Assembly: GCA_902825875.1 (NCBI GenBank)
Contig: CADECP010000033.1
Location: forward strand, 18,088 to 82,087
From: an uncultured Acidobacteriota bacterium
GTDB lineage: Bacteria; Acidobacteriota; Blastocatellia; RBC074
Length of the DNA: 64,000 nt
Reading direction: 5' to 3'
Each line of letters begins with the position of its first letter. The first letter of the stretch is position 1. Position numbers and translations under genes: made by a program. Under the pieces are notes generated by a model. The model saw nothing but the letters and a program-made list of their open reading frames with translations. It had not been told where the DNA came from and did no database searches. Shown piece by piece: positions 1 to 7,889 of this stretch.

Positions 1-57
1 CGTTTGGGCGATGCCATATCGAGTCTTTTCGTTATTTGTGCGGAAAAACGCACTAAC

Positions 58-960
58 TCACACTTTCTCGAAATTGGCATAACGAATCGCGCGATGTTCG
101 GCGACCGAAGTGTTTGCGGCTTCAAAGGCCTCTTTCACTTGGTTGAAATCGCGCACGTCCAAAGCTTCTTTTAGGTTTTGCAGTTCTCCAATCAGAACGC
201 CCAGCGCGACGGAAAGGTTCGGTTGGTTTGTCAGGCAGATGTCTCGCCAGACGCTCCAACTGCTGCCGCCCAATCGAGTCATGTCTCGCCAACCGGTCGC
301 TGCCAATCGCTGCGCCAGTTCACGCCGAGCGATTTCGCCATCATGTTCAGCGCCAAGCAACGAAGATAACGCTGTTGCTGTCAGTTGCGGCAAGTGACTG
401 ATTAACGCCACCGCCGCGTCGTGAGCTTCAGGTTCGGTCAACAACACGCGAGCGCCGATGGATTCGACGAGTGCTTTCAACCGGTTGAACTGCGTTTCAT
501 CAACCGAATCCGTCGCTTTAATCATCAAGGCGTAAGTCGCTCGGTCAAACAAATCGGCGCGAGCGTATTCAACCCCAGTGCTTTCGCTGCCAGCCATCGG
601 ATGACCGCCGATGAAGTGAACGTCTGCGGGCAAGGCTTCGCGGGCGACGCGGCAGATTTCAGTTTTGGTGCTTCCGGCGTCGGTGATGATCGCGCCGGGC
701 TTGGCCAGCGCGGCTTTGGTTTTCAGGAAGTCAATGATGCCGCCGATTGGCGCGGCCAGATAAATCAAATCGGCCTGGCAAACTTCGTTGCGGTCAAAAC
801 TTGTTTCAATGGCGTCGGCGACTCCGCGTTCAACAGCCAGCTTGGGCGAACGCAAACCTCCGCAAGCGGTGATGCGTCCGGTGAATCCGCTTCGGCGCAA
901 CGCCAGCGCGAAAGAACCACCTAGCAATCCGCAACCGACAATACAGACGTGCTTGAACAT
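58..960 (-). CDS. tyrA: Prephenate dehydrogenase (TyrA)
   Basis: About 300 aa. Oxidises prephenate to 4-hydroxyphenylpyruvate for tyrosine synthesis in the cytoplasm. Seen: an N-terminal Rossmann dinucleotide site (VGCGLLGGSFALAL), the family block DAGSTKTEI, and GGHPMAGSE, the usual substrate-region motif of TyrA. The frame stays open further upstream to 1179, but that extension only translates a palindromic repeat (990-1062), so the ATG at 960 in front of FKHVCIVGCG is chosen. It is the last gene of a minus-strand run trpA, chorismate mutase, DAHP-synthase-like, tyrA, which fits a tyrosine/tryptophan branch operon. No ACT domain is visible at the C-terminus. Confidence 0.93.
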   Translation of the reverse strand: MFKHVCIVGCGLLGGSFALALRRSGFTGRITACGGLRSPKLAVERGVADAIETSFDRNEVCQADLIYLAAPIGGIIDFLKTKAALAKPGAIITDAGSTKTEICRVAREALPADVHFIGGHPMAGSESTGVEYARADLFDRATYALMIKATDSVDETQFNRLKALVESIGARVLLTEPEAHDAAVALISHLPQLTATALSSLLGAEHDGEIARRELAQRLAATGWRDMTRLGGSSWSVWRDICLTNQPNLSVALGVLIGELQNLKEALDVRDFNQVKEAFEAANTSVAEHRAIRYANFEKV

Positions 961-989
961 TGTTGATTGAGAGTTAGATGCGATAAAGA

Positions 990-1062
990 GCTGGGAGCGC
1001 GGGCGTCTCGCCTGCGCTATTCTTGCGGAAGCAAGCGCAGGCGAGACGCCCGCGCTCCCAGC
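990..1062. repeat. Perfect 29-bp palindromic repeat between aroF-like gene and tyrA
   Basis: Arms 990-1018 and 1034-1062 are exact reverse complements, separated by a 15-nt loop. The arm contains GCGGGCGTCTCGCCTGCGC. It fills most of the 106-bp gap between the aroF-like stop and the tyrA start, so any read-through transcript carries a very stable hairpin. It has no T-tract, so it looks like a REP/MITE-like dispersed element rather than an intrinsic terminator. Confidence 0.85.
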
Positions 1063-1066
1063 GTTA

Positions 1067-2077
1067 CTACAATTTTCGTTCGACTGCCGAAGCGATGACT
1101 CGCATTTGCTTGGAAAGTTTGTCGAATTGATCCGGCGACAACGATTGCGCGCCGTCACAAATGGCGCGGTCAGGGTCATGATGAACTTCGATCAACAGGC
1201 CATCGGCTCCGGCGGCAACTGCTGCGCGAGCCATCGGCGGAACCTTGTCACGGCGACCAGTCGCTCGGCTTGGATCAACTATCACAGGCAGATGCGACAG
1301 CCGCTTAATCAGCGGAATCGCCGAAATATCCAAAGTGTGGCGCGTGTAAGTTTCAAACGTTTTGATGCCGCGTTCGCAAATGACGATTTGGTGATTGCCG
1401 CATCGCATCAGGTAATCCGCCGACAGCAGAACGTCTTCAATCGTTGAAGACGTTCCGCGTCGCAACACCAGCGGTTTTTCCAGCTTCGCCAGTTCACGCA
1501 GCAGCGGGTAATTCTGCATGTTGCGTTCGGCGATTTGAATGATGTCAACGTATTGGGCGAACAGCGGCAATTGAGTCAGGTCGGTGATCGTCGAAAACGT
1601 CAGCATAGAATTTCGTTCGGCAGTTTCGCTGAGCAGCTTCAAGCCTTCTTCGCCCAGCCCCTGAAATCCATAAGGATCGTTGCTGGAACGAAAGGCTGAA
1701 CCGCGTAAGAAGCGCACGCCTTGTTTGGCCAATCCGGCAGCGATGATTTCAATCTGTTCGCGGCTTTCGACGACGCTGGGGCCGGCGATGGTCACGACTT
1801 GATTGCCGCCGATGACGACATCTTTGACTTTGATTTGCGTGCCTTCAGGCTTAAACGCGCGTGCCGCGAGTTTGTACGGACTGCTGACGCGAACGACTTT
1901 GTTGACGCCTTCCAGCAATTCCAATTCGCGCACGTCGGCGATGCGCGAACCGACGGCTCCCAGAATCGTGTACCGCGCGCCCGTCGAACGGTGAATATCG
2001 AACCCAAGATTGACCAGACGATCTACGACGCGGACGATTTGGTCTTCCGCCGCGTTTTCTTCCATGACGATAATCAT
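1067..2077 (-). CDS. DAHP synthase-like protein (AroF/I-beta family) with altered active site
   Basis: 336 aa, the usual length of the I-beta family: an N-terminal ferredoxin-like regulatory domain (about residues 1-75) followed by the TIM-barrel DAHP synthase fold. The family normally joins PEP and erythrose-4-phosphate as the first shikimate step. Overall similarity is clear ([32 protein letters not shown]). Several normally invariant residues differ: GPC reads GPS, DPSH reads DPSR, KPRTSPY reads RSSNDPY, ARNMQN reads ERNMQN and LLKRG reads VLRRG. The Cys and His are metal ligands in characterised DAHP synthases, while the Glu (EVH) and Asp (CDG) ligands remain. It may be inactive, regulatory, or catalyse something else. 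Start chosen at ATG 2077; the upstream extension only reads through repeats. Confidence 0.82.
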   Translation of the reverse strand: MIIVMEENAAEDQIVRVVDRLVNLGFDIHRSTGARYTILGAVGSRIADVRELELLEGVNKVVRVSSPYKLAARAFKPEGTQIKVKDVVIGGNQVVTIAGPSVVESREQIEIIAAGLAKQGVRFLRGSAFRSSNDPYGFQGLGEEGLKLLSETAERNSMLTFSTITDLTQLPLFAQYVDIIQIAERNMQNYPLLRELAKLEKPLVLRRGTSSTIEDVLLSADYLMRCGNHQIVICERGIKTFETYTRHTLDISAIPLIKRLSHLPVIVDPSRATGRRDKVPPMARAAVAAGADGLLIEVHHDPDRAICDGAQSLSPDQFDKLSKQMRVIASAVERKL

Positions 2078-2084
2078 ATTTGTC

Positions 2085-2112
2085 AGGAGATAGGAGATAG
2101 GAGATAGGAGAT
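2085..2112. repeat. Four tandem copies of AGGAGAT
   Basis: Four exact 7-bp copies in the gap just upstream of the aroF-like start. On the coding (minus) strand they read as pyrimidine-rich ATCTCCT units, so they do not act as ribosome binding sites there. A simple-repeat tract that could vary in copy number. Confidence 0.85.
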
Positions 2113-2132
2113 AGGGGTGTCTGTTAGTGCAG

Positions 2133-2168
2133 AACTTCCAACTCCAAACTCCCAACTCCTAACTCCCG
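2133..2168. repeat. AACTCC-type short repeats overlapping the chorismate mutase stop
   Basis: Imperfect iterations of CCAACTC/CTAACTC. On the minus strand they encode the last Gly/Ser residues of chorismate mutase and its TAG stop, so the gene now ends inside the repeat. Confidence 0.6.
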
Positions 2169-2476
2169 CCTCCTTCTTCTTTGCTTGCGTGAATCCGTTC
2201 AATGCGCCGAGCTTCGTCAATTACGCGCTCGAACAATCGGCGAATGGCTTCGGCGTCCAGCGGGCCTGTGTTGGCGCCGGTGACGTTGGCGATGACCTGG
2301 GCTTCGCGCGAAGGCGAATAGATTTCCAAGCCGATTCGTTTTTTGATGTGGCCAATTTCAATCGCGCACTGAGTGCGTTCGTTGAACAGCTTCACCAATT
2401 GCAGATCAATGTCGTCAATTCGCTGACGCCAATCGCCCATTTCTTTTTTGGCTTGATCCTCAGTTTCGCCGCTCAT
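2159..2476 (-). CDS. Chorismate mutase, AroQ type
   Basis: 105 aa, all-helical AroQ class. Converts chorismate to prephenate, the substrate of the TyrA encoded two genes downstream. Seen: RQRIDDIDLQLVKLFNERTQ (helix 1, with the conserved Arg and Asp), EIGHIKK, then REAQVIANV and a C-terminal helix ending in Arg/Glu-rich sequence. Its ATG overlaps the trpA stop by 4 bp (ATGA), indicating translational coupling. The last residues (EEGGGS) and the stop lie in a short-repeat tract, so the native C-terminus may have been altered slightly. Confidence 0.88.
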   Translation of the reverse strand: MSGETEDQAKKEMGDWRQRIDDIDLQLVKLFNERTQCAIEIGHIKKRIGLEIYSPSREAQVIANVTGANTGPLDAEAIRRLFERVIDEARRIERIHASKEEGGGS

Positions 2477-3258
2477 GCTTGTAACTCCTTCGCCAGATGT
2501 TTTACTCGTTCGACTAAGTCGGGCGAATCCAGATTGTGTTCAATCTCCAACACCAACCGACTGCCAACGACTGCCGCGTCGGCGTAACCGCAAACTTCGC
2601 GGACGTGTTCCGCCGTCGAAATGCCGAAGCCGACTGCGACCGGCAACGAAGTGTGTTGTTTGACTCGCGCGACCAAACCGCCAACCGCCAGTGAAAGATC
2701 GTTACGCACGCCGGTCACTCCTGTGCGGGCGACGACGTAAACGAAACCTGTGGTTTGTTCGGCAATCAACTTGATGCGTTCGTCGGTCGAAGTCGGCGCA
2801 ACCAGAAAGATCGTGTCCACATCGGCGGCTCGCATTTCGGCGACAAAGCTCTCGGCTTCTTCAGGAATCAAATCGGTAATCAACACGCCGTCCACGCCAG
2901 CGGCTTTCAATTTCTTTCCTGCGTCCTGTTTGGCGAATTGCATCAGCGGGTTGAAGTAGGTGAACAGCACAATCGGCACGTCACAGCTTTGGCGAATGCG
3001 TTCGACCAGCGCCAACACTTCGGCAACTCCAACCGGATTTATCAGCGCACGTTCCGAAGCTCGTTGAATGACAGGGCCGTCGGCCATCGGGTCAGAGAAG
3101 GGAACTCCGAGTTCAATTACATCCGCGCCAGCTTCGGCCAAAGCCAAAACCAGCCGCTCGGTCGTAGCCAGATCAGGGTCGCCAGCCGTGATGTACGGGA
3201 TGAAGCCTTTACGATTTTCGGATTTCAGTTTGTTGAATTGTTTGGTGATGCGGGTCAT
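2473..3258 (-). CDS. trpA: Tryptophan synthase alpha subunit
   Basis: 261 aa, the normal length. Cleaves indole-3-glycerol phosphate to indole and glyceraldehyde-3-phosphate, partnering TrpB, which is not in this window. Seen: FIPYITAGDP near the N-terminus, the catalytic Glu in ELGVPFSDPMADGP, the catalytic Asp region GVDGVLITDLIPEE, and the phosphate-binding loops VARTGVTG and VGFGIS. Overlaps chorismate mutase by 4 bp. Only 23 bp separate it from the upstream PIN-toxin gene, so the toxin/antitoxin promoter may contribute to its expression. Confidence 0.96.
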   Translation of the reverse strand: MTRITKQFNKLKSENRKGFIPYITAGDPDLATTERLVLALAEAGADVIELGVPFSDPMADGPVIQRASERALINPVGVAEVLALVERIRQSCDVPIVLFTYFNPLMQFAKQDAGKKLKAAGVDGVLITDLIPEEAESFVAEMRAADVDTIFLVAPTSTDERIKLIAEQTTGFVYVVARTGVTGVRNDLSLAVGGLVARVKQHTSLPVAVGFGISTAEHVREVCGYADAAVVGSRLVLEIEHNLDSPDLVERVKHLAKELQA

Positions 3259-3281
3259 TGGAAAAGTCTTGAGAGGTTTGG

Positions 3282-3716
3282 TTATGCAAAGAAGGCGCTG
3301 GCTTCGACCCAGCGGAATTCGTAGTAATTGGAAATCGGCGGAAAATCTTCGTTGTCGGAAATCACAACTGCGCCGGATTGTTTAGCGGAAACGGCAATCA
3401 GCACGTCTCGAATAATGCTTTGTTTCTTTTCGTTGCTCAGCTTGGGGCGACGACGACCGGGTTGCGCGCGACTGGCGTCGTTCAGGATGTTGTTCAAAAT
3501 CCGTCCAGCCATTCGCCAGGCTTCGGCGTTCGGAGTCAGCAGGCGATTTTCTCGTTCGTACTGTTTGGCGACGGCTTCCCACTTTTGCAGGTCAGATTTT
3601 CCAGAAGCGCCAACAAGAAGCTCTTGAAGAACGACTGACGAAAACCAACCTGGTTCAAAGATGTTGGGGTAACTGATCAAGACTGAGGTATCAAACACAA
3701 CTGAGGAATTTTTCAA
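3282..3716 (-). CDS. PIN-domain ribonuclease, VapC-like toxin
   Basis: 144 aa PIN domain. Such toxins are metal-dependent RNases, usually cutting tRNA or rRNA. Seen: the first acidic residue in VVFDTSVLISYPN, an acidic residue in LQELLVG, an Asp in IIRDVLIAVSA, and DNEDF near the C-terminus, together the four-acid PIN constellation. The start ATG overlaps the stop of the small upstream gene by 4 bp, the classical antitoxin-toxin arrangement. It sits 23 bp upstream of trpA in the same orientation, so it may be cotranscribed with the aromatic operon. Confidence 0.82.
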   Translation of the reverse strand: MKNSSVVFDTSVLISYPNIFEPGWFSSVVLQELLVGASGKSDLQKWEAVAKQYERENRLLTPNAEAWRMAGRILNNILNDASRAQPGRRRPKLSNEKKQSIIRDVLIAVSAKQSGAVVISDNEDFPPISNYYEFRWVEASAFFA

Positions 3717-3946
3717 GTCAGCAGCCTCCCCATTTGGTGATCTTCATAAGTTTTAGCTGCGGCCAGAATGACCAAATCCTCCAACGAAAGATTCTCGATT
3801 TCGCTGATCTGCGCGTCTTCATCCAACGCGAAATACCATTCTTTCAAGGCTTGTCGGCGAGCAAGCTCTTTCTTGCTCAGCTTTGGAGCGCGTAAGGTTG
3901 TGGTCTTGGCCGCTTTCTTTTTCAGACTGCTTGAATGCTTTCTCAT
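3713..3946 (-). CDS. Putative antitoxin of the PIN toxin
   Basis: 77 aa. The basic N-terminus (SSLKKKAAKTTTLRAPKLSKKE) suits DNA binding, and the acidic C-terminal half (FALDEDAQISEIENLSLEDL) suits toxin neutralisation. I do not recognise a named antitoxin family; the call depends mainly on size, charge layout, ATGA overlap with the PIN gene and an inverted repeat just upstream. The ribosome site CAGGAG lies 9 nt before the ATG. Confidence 0.62.
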   Translation of the reverse strand: MRKHSSSLKKKAAKTTTLRAPKLSKKELARRQALKEWYFALDEDAQISEIENLSLEDLVILAAAKTYEDHQMGRLLT

Positions 3947-3961
3947 TTGATTGACTCCTGG

Positions 3962-3998
3962 CTTTGAAGTGAGTGGCGATTATCTGCTCACCTCAAAG
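3962..3998. promoter_or_regulatory. Inverted repeat upstream of the antitoxin, candidate operator
   Basis: CTTTGAAGTGAG at 3962-3973 pairs with CTCACCTCAAAG at 3987-3998 with one mismatch, separated by 13 nt, about 16 bp before the antitoxin start. Toxin-antitoxin complexes commonly repress their own promoter through such palindromes; the assignment is by position. Confidence 0.5.
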
Positions 3999-4026
3999 AA
4001 GATGGCAAGCATTTGATTTTGGCCGT

Positions 4027-4131
4027 TTATTTCTTGCCGTAAGTCACGCGCCATATCTTTTTGCCGCCGTCATCAACCACCAACAGCGAACCATCTTTGA
4101 TGACGGTCACGCCGATGATTTTCGAGCCATG
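4027..4131 (-). pseudogene. C-terminal remnant of a PQQ-type sorbosone/glucose dehydrogenase-like protein
   Basis: The frame ends with IGVTVIKDGSLLVVDDGG followed by KKIWRVTY and a stop. This closely resembles the C-terminal beta-propeller blade of secreted sorbosone/glucose dehydrogenases, where the consensus is close to GLAVAPDGSLLVADDGGGxIWRVxY. The roughly 45 codons open upstream show no resemblance to the family, so only the tail of the gene remains. Family resemblance is from memory and untested. Confidence 0.5.
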
Positions 4132-4213
4132 ATATTTCTCTCTTGAGTTGAAAAAGTGTGATTGGTAAGGAAACGCGATTGTCAGAGATGGCGGCTCTGC
4201 GTGCAAGACAGGC

Positions 4214-4267
4214 AAACAAAAAATGGCAGGCAAATCGTCAGCAAACGCTTTTCGATTTTGCCTGCCA
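4214..4267 (-). terminator. Intrinsic terminator of the TonB receptor gene
   Basis: On the minus strand TGGCAGGCAAAATCG pairs with CGATTTGCCTGCCA and is followed by ATTTTTTGTTT. It lies 26 bp past the receptor stop codon. Confidence 0.75.
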
Positions 4268-4292
4268 GGCAACTCAGTCGAACTGAGGTTGT

Positions 4293-7200
4293 TTAGAACG
4301 TCAACCGGAACGCAACCTGGAACGCTCGCGGGCCGCCGGTTCCGAACACGCCGCCAGCGCGGTTCGACGGTTGTCCGTAATTCGGGCTGTTCAGGGTTCC
4401 GCCGTAACCAACCAGATTCGAGACATTGAAGAGATTGAAAACTTCGCCAATGAAGTGAAGCTTCACGTCTTCAGCCAGGCTGAACACGCGAGCCAGCCGC
4501 ATGTCGGTCGAAATAAACGTGTCGCCGTTGTCGAACACAGACGGCAAGACAATGCGCGGAATGGTTTGATTTCGCACTGTGGTTTTACCGGCAAAGTTCG
4601 TATTGAACTGGTCAACCAACTGCTGTAACTGGGCTTTGTCTACGTTGCGACCGAAGGAGCGGAACTTGGCTCCGGGCAAAATCACGGTGTTGATGCCGTC
4701 GCCGTCGAAATCCACGCCGCCCACAGAAACTGTCAGCGGAGGTTTGCTGACAAACTGCGAAATCATTCCAACCGTCCAGGTGTTCAGCAGAGCTTTCATA
4801 ACGCCGCTATCGCCGCCGTATTTCGGAGTTTCCATCAGACCACTGAATGTGAAGCGATGAGTTCTGTCGGAGCCTTGATAGTCGTCGGCTTCGTACAGGT
4901 TGTCGAGATTGATGATGCCGTTGTGGCCGACAAACTTGGACAAGGCGTAAGACGCTACAAACAGGTAACGATTCGAAAATCGTTTATCCAGTTTGACGTG
5001 CAATCCGGTGTAACGATATCGCGCTCCGCTGTGCGAAATGTTGATCGGGCCGTTTGAACAAATCGCTCGTGGATTGAAAGCATCCGCTGCCGCACAGCGA
5101 GGCAACACCGGCCCGGCCAGACTGTTGAATCGGTTGCGGTCGTAAATGAATGTGTCGTGCAATCCGCCGAATTTGATCGAACGACGAAGCACGAAATCGG
5201 TTTGGATGATCAGGTTCTGTTTCAGTTCGCGCTGAATGCCTATGGTTGCGTTCATCGAATAAGGCGTCACGGTGTCCGGCGAATAAATTCCGCCGAAGCC
5301 GCGGTCGCCCGAAGTCTTGAAGACTTCGATGCCGCGCACCGACAAGTCTTTGCCGTTGCCGATAACTTGCTGAATTCCCGCACGCAGTTGCGGCAAAATC
5401 GCCGTCAAGTTGGCGGCGCGAAAGTTCGTTGGGCCACGATCAAACAGCAATGGGCCGACTCCGGGCACATTGAAAAACTGTCCCGGAATGATGTACCTGC
5501 CATTGCCCGACGGGCCTGTGTAAGCGCGTTCGACCAAACGAGTCCAGAACAGGTTGGAATCGTGGAAGAGGCCGCCGCCGCCGCGAATGACGGTTTTCTG
5601 GTTGCCGGTCACGTCCCAGGCGAACCCAAGCGACGGATCGAAATTGTTTTTGTCTTTACGCGGATTACTCAGATCGCCGATCAGCGATTGAAGAATTCGC
5701 GGACGATCGAAGTCGTGGTTCATCATCTTGTCTTCAAACACGTAGGCCAGACCGGCGGTCAGCGAGAAGCGTGGGACGATTCGCCATTGGTCGCCGATGA
5801 ACAAACGATAACGATTGTTGTGAGCGGCTGTGCCGAAATTGAATGCTTGGGGCTGACCCGGATCGCCGACTCCGGTGGCGAAACCGGCCAGCGGCAGTTG
5901 CAGGATTTCGTTGTATGTCGGTCGCGTTCCCGGATTGAGCGGAGCCGTGCCGGTCGCGTTTAGCTTCAGGCTGTTCGGCAACGAATTGTAAATCGGCGCG
6001 AACGGCGAATTGGCTCCGCCGGTGACGGCCATCAACTGGAAGATCGTCACCGGGTCGTAAACCGTGATGAAAGCCGGTTCCAGATACGCCCAATGGCCTT
6101 GCCCGTAAAAATGTTCCCACTCGCCGCCGAAGCGAACCGAATGATTGCCCGGTCGCCAGTTGACGGTGTCTGTGAACTGATACGTTCGGAGCACGCGGTT
6201 TTGCGGAGTGTTCAGGTTGTTGCCAATGGCAAAGCTGCTGGCCGTCGTGTCAATACGCGGCCCGCCCAAACCAATGCAGCCGATTGCATCTTTGCATTCA
6301 TTGGTGGTCGGAATGTTCAACCGCCCGCTGTAAAACCCGTACGAGGCGCGAGCGTCGTTGGTCAGCCGGTTGCTCAGGACAGAAGTGATGCCGATCAGAA
6401 ATTGTTGCGAGGCATTTTTGGTTGCCACCCAATTCGAGGGTAGAAAATTTCCGTTCGAGGAGTTGAAGTTATTGTTGTTGTCGGAACTGACGCGGAAAAA
6501 CGCCGTGTGTTTGTCGTTGAACCTGTAATCGAGCTTCAGATTGGCCTGTTTGAAGTTCAGCGGATTGCCCGGCGCAGTGTCAAATTGCGAAAAGATCGGA
6601 TTGTTGTTCGTGATTGGGTTGATGCCGTCCTGGTTCTGGTACTCGTAGTTGAAAAAGAAAAACAGCTTGTCTTTTTTGATCGGCCCGCCAATCGAACCGC
6701 CCATTTGCCGCCGCTGAAACGCCGGAGTTTGGCCAATTCGGCGCATGCGAGGATCGGCAGCCATGTGATTGTCGCGGTAGTAAATGAAGCCACTGCCGTG
6801 AAATTCATTCGACCCGCTGCGGGAAACGACGTTCACCGAACCGACGCCCGTCGTGCTGGTGGTGATGTCGAAATTGAAGCTGGAAATCTGAAACTCCTGC
6901 ACCGATTCCTGGGAGAAGTTTTGCGAAGTTCCACCGGTTACGCGGTCGTTGACTGTGGCTCCGTCCACGGAAATTCGCGTCAACGCCTGACTGGCTCCGG
7001 CGATGGAAACGCGGAAAAAGTTATTCGGACTGGTTCCGGGATTGTCTACGGCGTCAACCGCAACGCCGGGTTCCAGCATGGCCAGTTGCAGGAAATTGCG
7101 TCCGTTCAGCGGCAGGTTGTCAATCTGTTTGCGGTTGACCACACCGTCAATTTTGAAGTCCGAAGCGTTGATGGCCGGAGTTTCGCTGGTGATGACGACG

Positions 7201-7550
7201 GTTTCGTTGGCTGCGCCGACTTCGAGTTTGAATTCGATTGTGACGCTTTCGCCGACCTGAACGACAACCGGAGCAAGCGCAGTTTTGAAGCCTTGTGCGG
7301 CGATTTTGATTTCATACTCGCCGGGTTGCAGATTGGTAATCAGGTATTCGCCATCGGCTTTGGTGGTGGCCGTTCGTTCGGCTCCGGTGGCTTTGCTGGA
7401 AACGGTGACTTTCGCTCCTGATACCAGAGCCTCAGCCTGATCTTTGATCTGGCCGCGAACGCTTCCGGTTGGTACTTGCGCTAATGACACAGCGGTCAAA
7501 GCGAAAAGCAGGAACAGCACGGAAAGAAATCTACTGGCGGTAAATCGCAT
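4293..7550 (-). CDS. TonB-dependent receptor, Oar-like, with N-terminal carboxypeptidase-regulatory domain
   Basis: 1085 aa outer-membrane protein. Seen: signal peptide (residues 1-24, FLSVLFLLFALTAVSLAQ), a CarboxypepD_reg Ig-like domain (about 27-115, with DGEYLITNLQPGEYEIKI), a plug region containing NLPLNGRNFLQLAMLEPGV, then a long beta-barrel with alternating aromatic strands, ending in the C-terminal Phe (VAFRLTF) typical for outer-membrane insertion. These receptors are expanded in Acidobacteriota and are thought to import polymers or oligomers with TonB energy; the substrate cannot be read from sequence. Ribosome site GGAGAAACC precedes the ATG. Flanked by its own promoter and terminator, so monocistronic. 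Confidence 0.9.
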   Translation of the reverse strand: MRFTASRFLSVLFLLFALTAVSLAQVPTGSVRGQIKDQAEALVSGAKVTVSSKATGAERTATTKADGEYLITNLQPGEYEIKIAAQGFKTALAPVVVQVGESVTIEFKLEVGAANETVVITSETPAINASDFKIDGVVNRKQIDNLPLNGRNFLQLAMLEPGVAVDAVDNPGTSPNNFFRVSIAGASQALTRISVDGATVNDRVTGGTSQNFSQESVQEFQISSFNFDITTSTTGVGSVNVVSRSGSNEFHGSGFIYYRDNHMAADPRMRRIGQTPAFQRRQMGGSIGGPIKKDKLFFFFNYEYQNQDGINPITNNNPIFSQFDTAPGNPLNFKQANLKLDYRFNDKHTAFFRVSSDNNNNFNSSNGNFLPSNWVATKNASQQFLIGITSVLSNRLTNDARASYGFYSGRLNIPTTNECKDAIGCIGLGGPRIDTTASSFAIGNNLNTPQNRVLRTYQFTDTVNWRPGNHSVRFGGEWEHFYGQGHWAYLEPAFITVYDPVTIFQLMAVTGGANSPFAPIYNSLPNSLKLNATGTAPLNPGTRPTYNEILQLPLAGFATGVGDPGQPQAFNFGTAAHNNRYRLFIGDQWRIVPRFSLTAGLAYVFEDKMMNHDFDRPRILQSLIGDLSNPRKDKNNFDPSLGFAWDVTGNQKTVIRGGGGLFHDSNLFWTRLVERAYTGPSGNGRYIIPGQFFNVPGVGPLLFDRGPTNFRAANLTAILPQLRAGIQQVIGNGKDLSVRGIEVFKTSGDRGFGGIYSPDTVTPYSMNATIGIQRELKQNLIIQTDFVLRRSIKFGGLHDTFIYDRNRFNSLAGPVLPRCAAADAFNPRAICSNGPINISHSGARYRYTGLHVKLDKRFSNRYLFVASYALSKFVGHNGIINLDNLYEADDYQGSDRTHRFTFSGLMETPKYGGDSGVMKALLNTWTVGMISQFVSKPPLTVSVGGVDFDGDGINTVILPGAKFRSFGRNVDKAQLQQLVDQFNTNFAGKTTVRNQTIPRIVLPSVFDNGDTFISTDMRLARVFSLAEDVKLHFIGEVFNLFNVSNLVGYGGTLNSPNYGQPSNRAGGVFGTGGPRAFQVAFRLTF

Positions 7551-7789
7551 GGTTTCTCCTTCGTTGTTTGGGTTTTGTACTGGTTACGGAGAGTCGAAAA
7601 GAGTGGCAGAGACCGAAATTCTGGCTCGCCTTCGGGATGAAAGCGGATGTTGAAGAACTCGTCTTTCAGAACTCTCCGAGCCGTTTACTTCTCAGCTAGC
7701 CAAAGGAAAGAAACCTTCTCCTGTGTGTACTGTCAGTCTGTCGTTCGTTGTTTGGGTAAGAGAAATAAATACAACAAAGGTGAAATGAC
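7551..7789 (-). promoter_or_regulatory. Long 5' leader of the TonB receptor mRNA
   Basis: About 240 nt lie between the predicted transcription start and the receptor ATG with no convincing ORF. The tract CGTTGTTTGGGT occurs near both ends (about 7563-7574 and 7745-7756). Function unknown; it could hold a regulatory RNA structure. Confidence 0.35.
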
Positions 7790-7795
7790 GCGCGC

Positions 7796-7823
7796 ATTAT
7801 AGTCTTCGCCATAAATTGAGCAA
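7796..7823 (-). promoter_or_regulatory. Sigma70-type promoter for the TonB receptor
   Basis: Reading on the minus strand: TTGCTC, a 16-bp spacer, then a perfect TATAAT (7796-7801). It points at the receptor gene. Confidence 0.6.
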
Positions 7824-7889
7824 AGGTTTTGCCGCAGCAACACAAAATAGAAACTACGTTGTAAAGGTCACTCAACTACAACAATAATT

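Noticed and set aside
990..1062. Intrinsic terminator between the aroF-like gene and tyrA
   Set aside because: Very stable stem but no T-tract on the transcribed strand, and the operon continues; considered a repeat.
2085..2112. AGGAGAT copies as multiple ribosome binding sites
   Set aside because: On the strand of the adjacent gene they read as ATCTCCT, and the plus strand has no gene following them.
4027..4272. Intact 81-residue protein
   Set aside because: Only the last 35 residues resemble a family; the rest spans the receptor's terminator hairpin.
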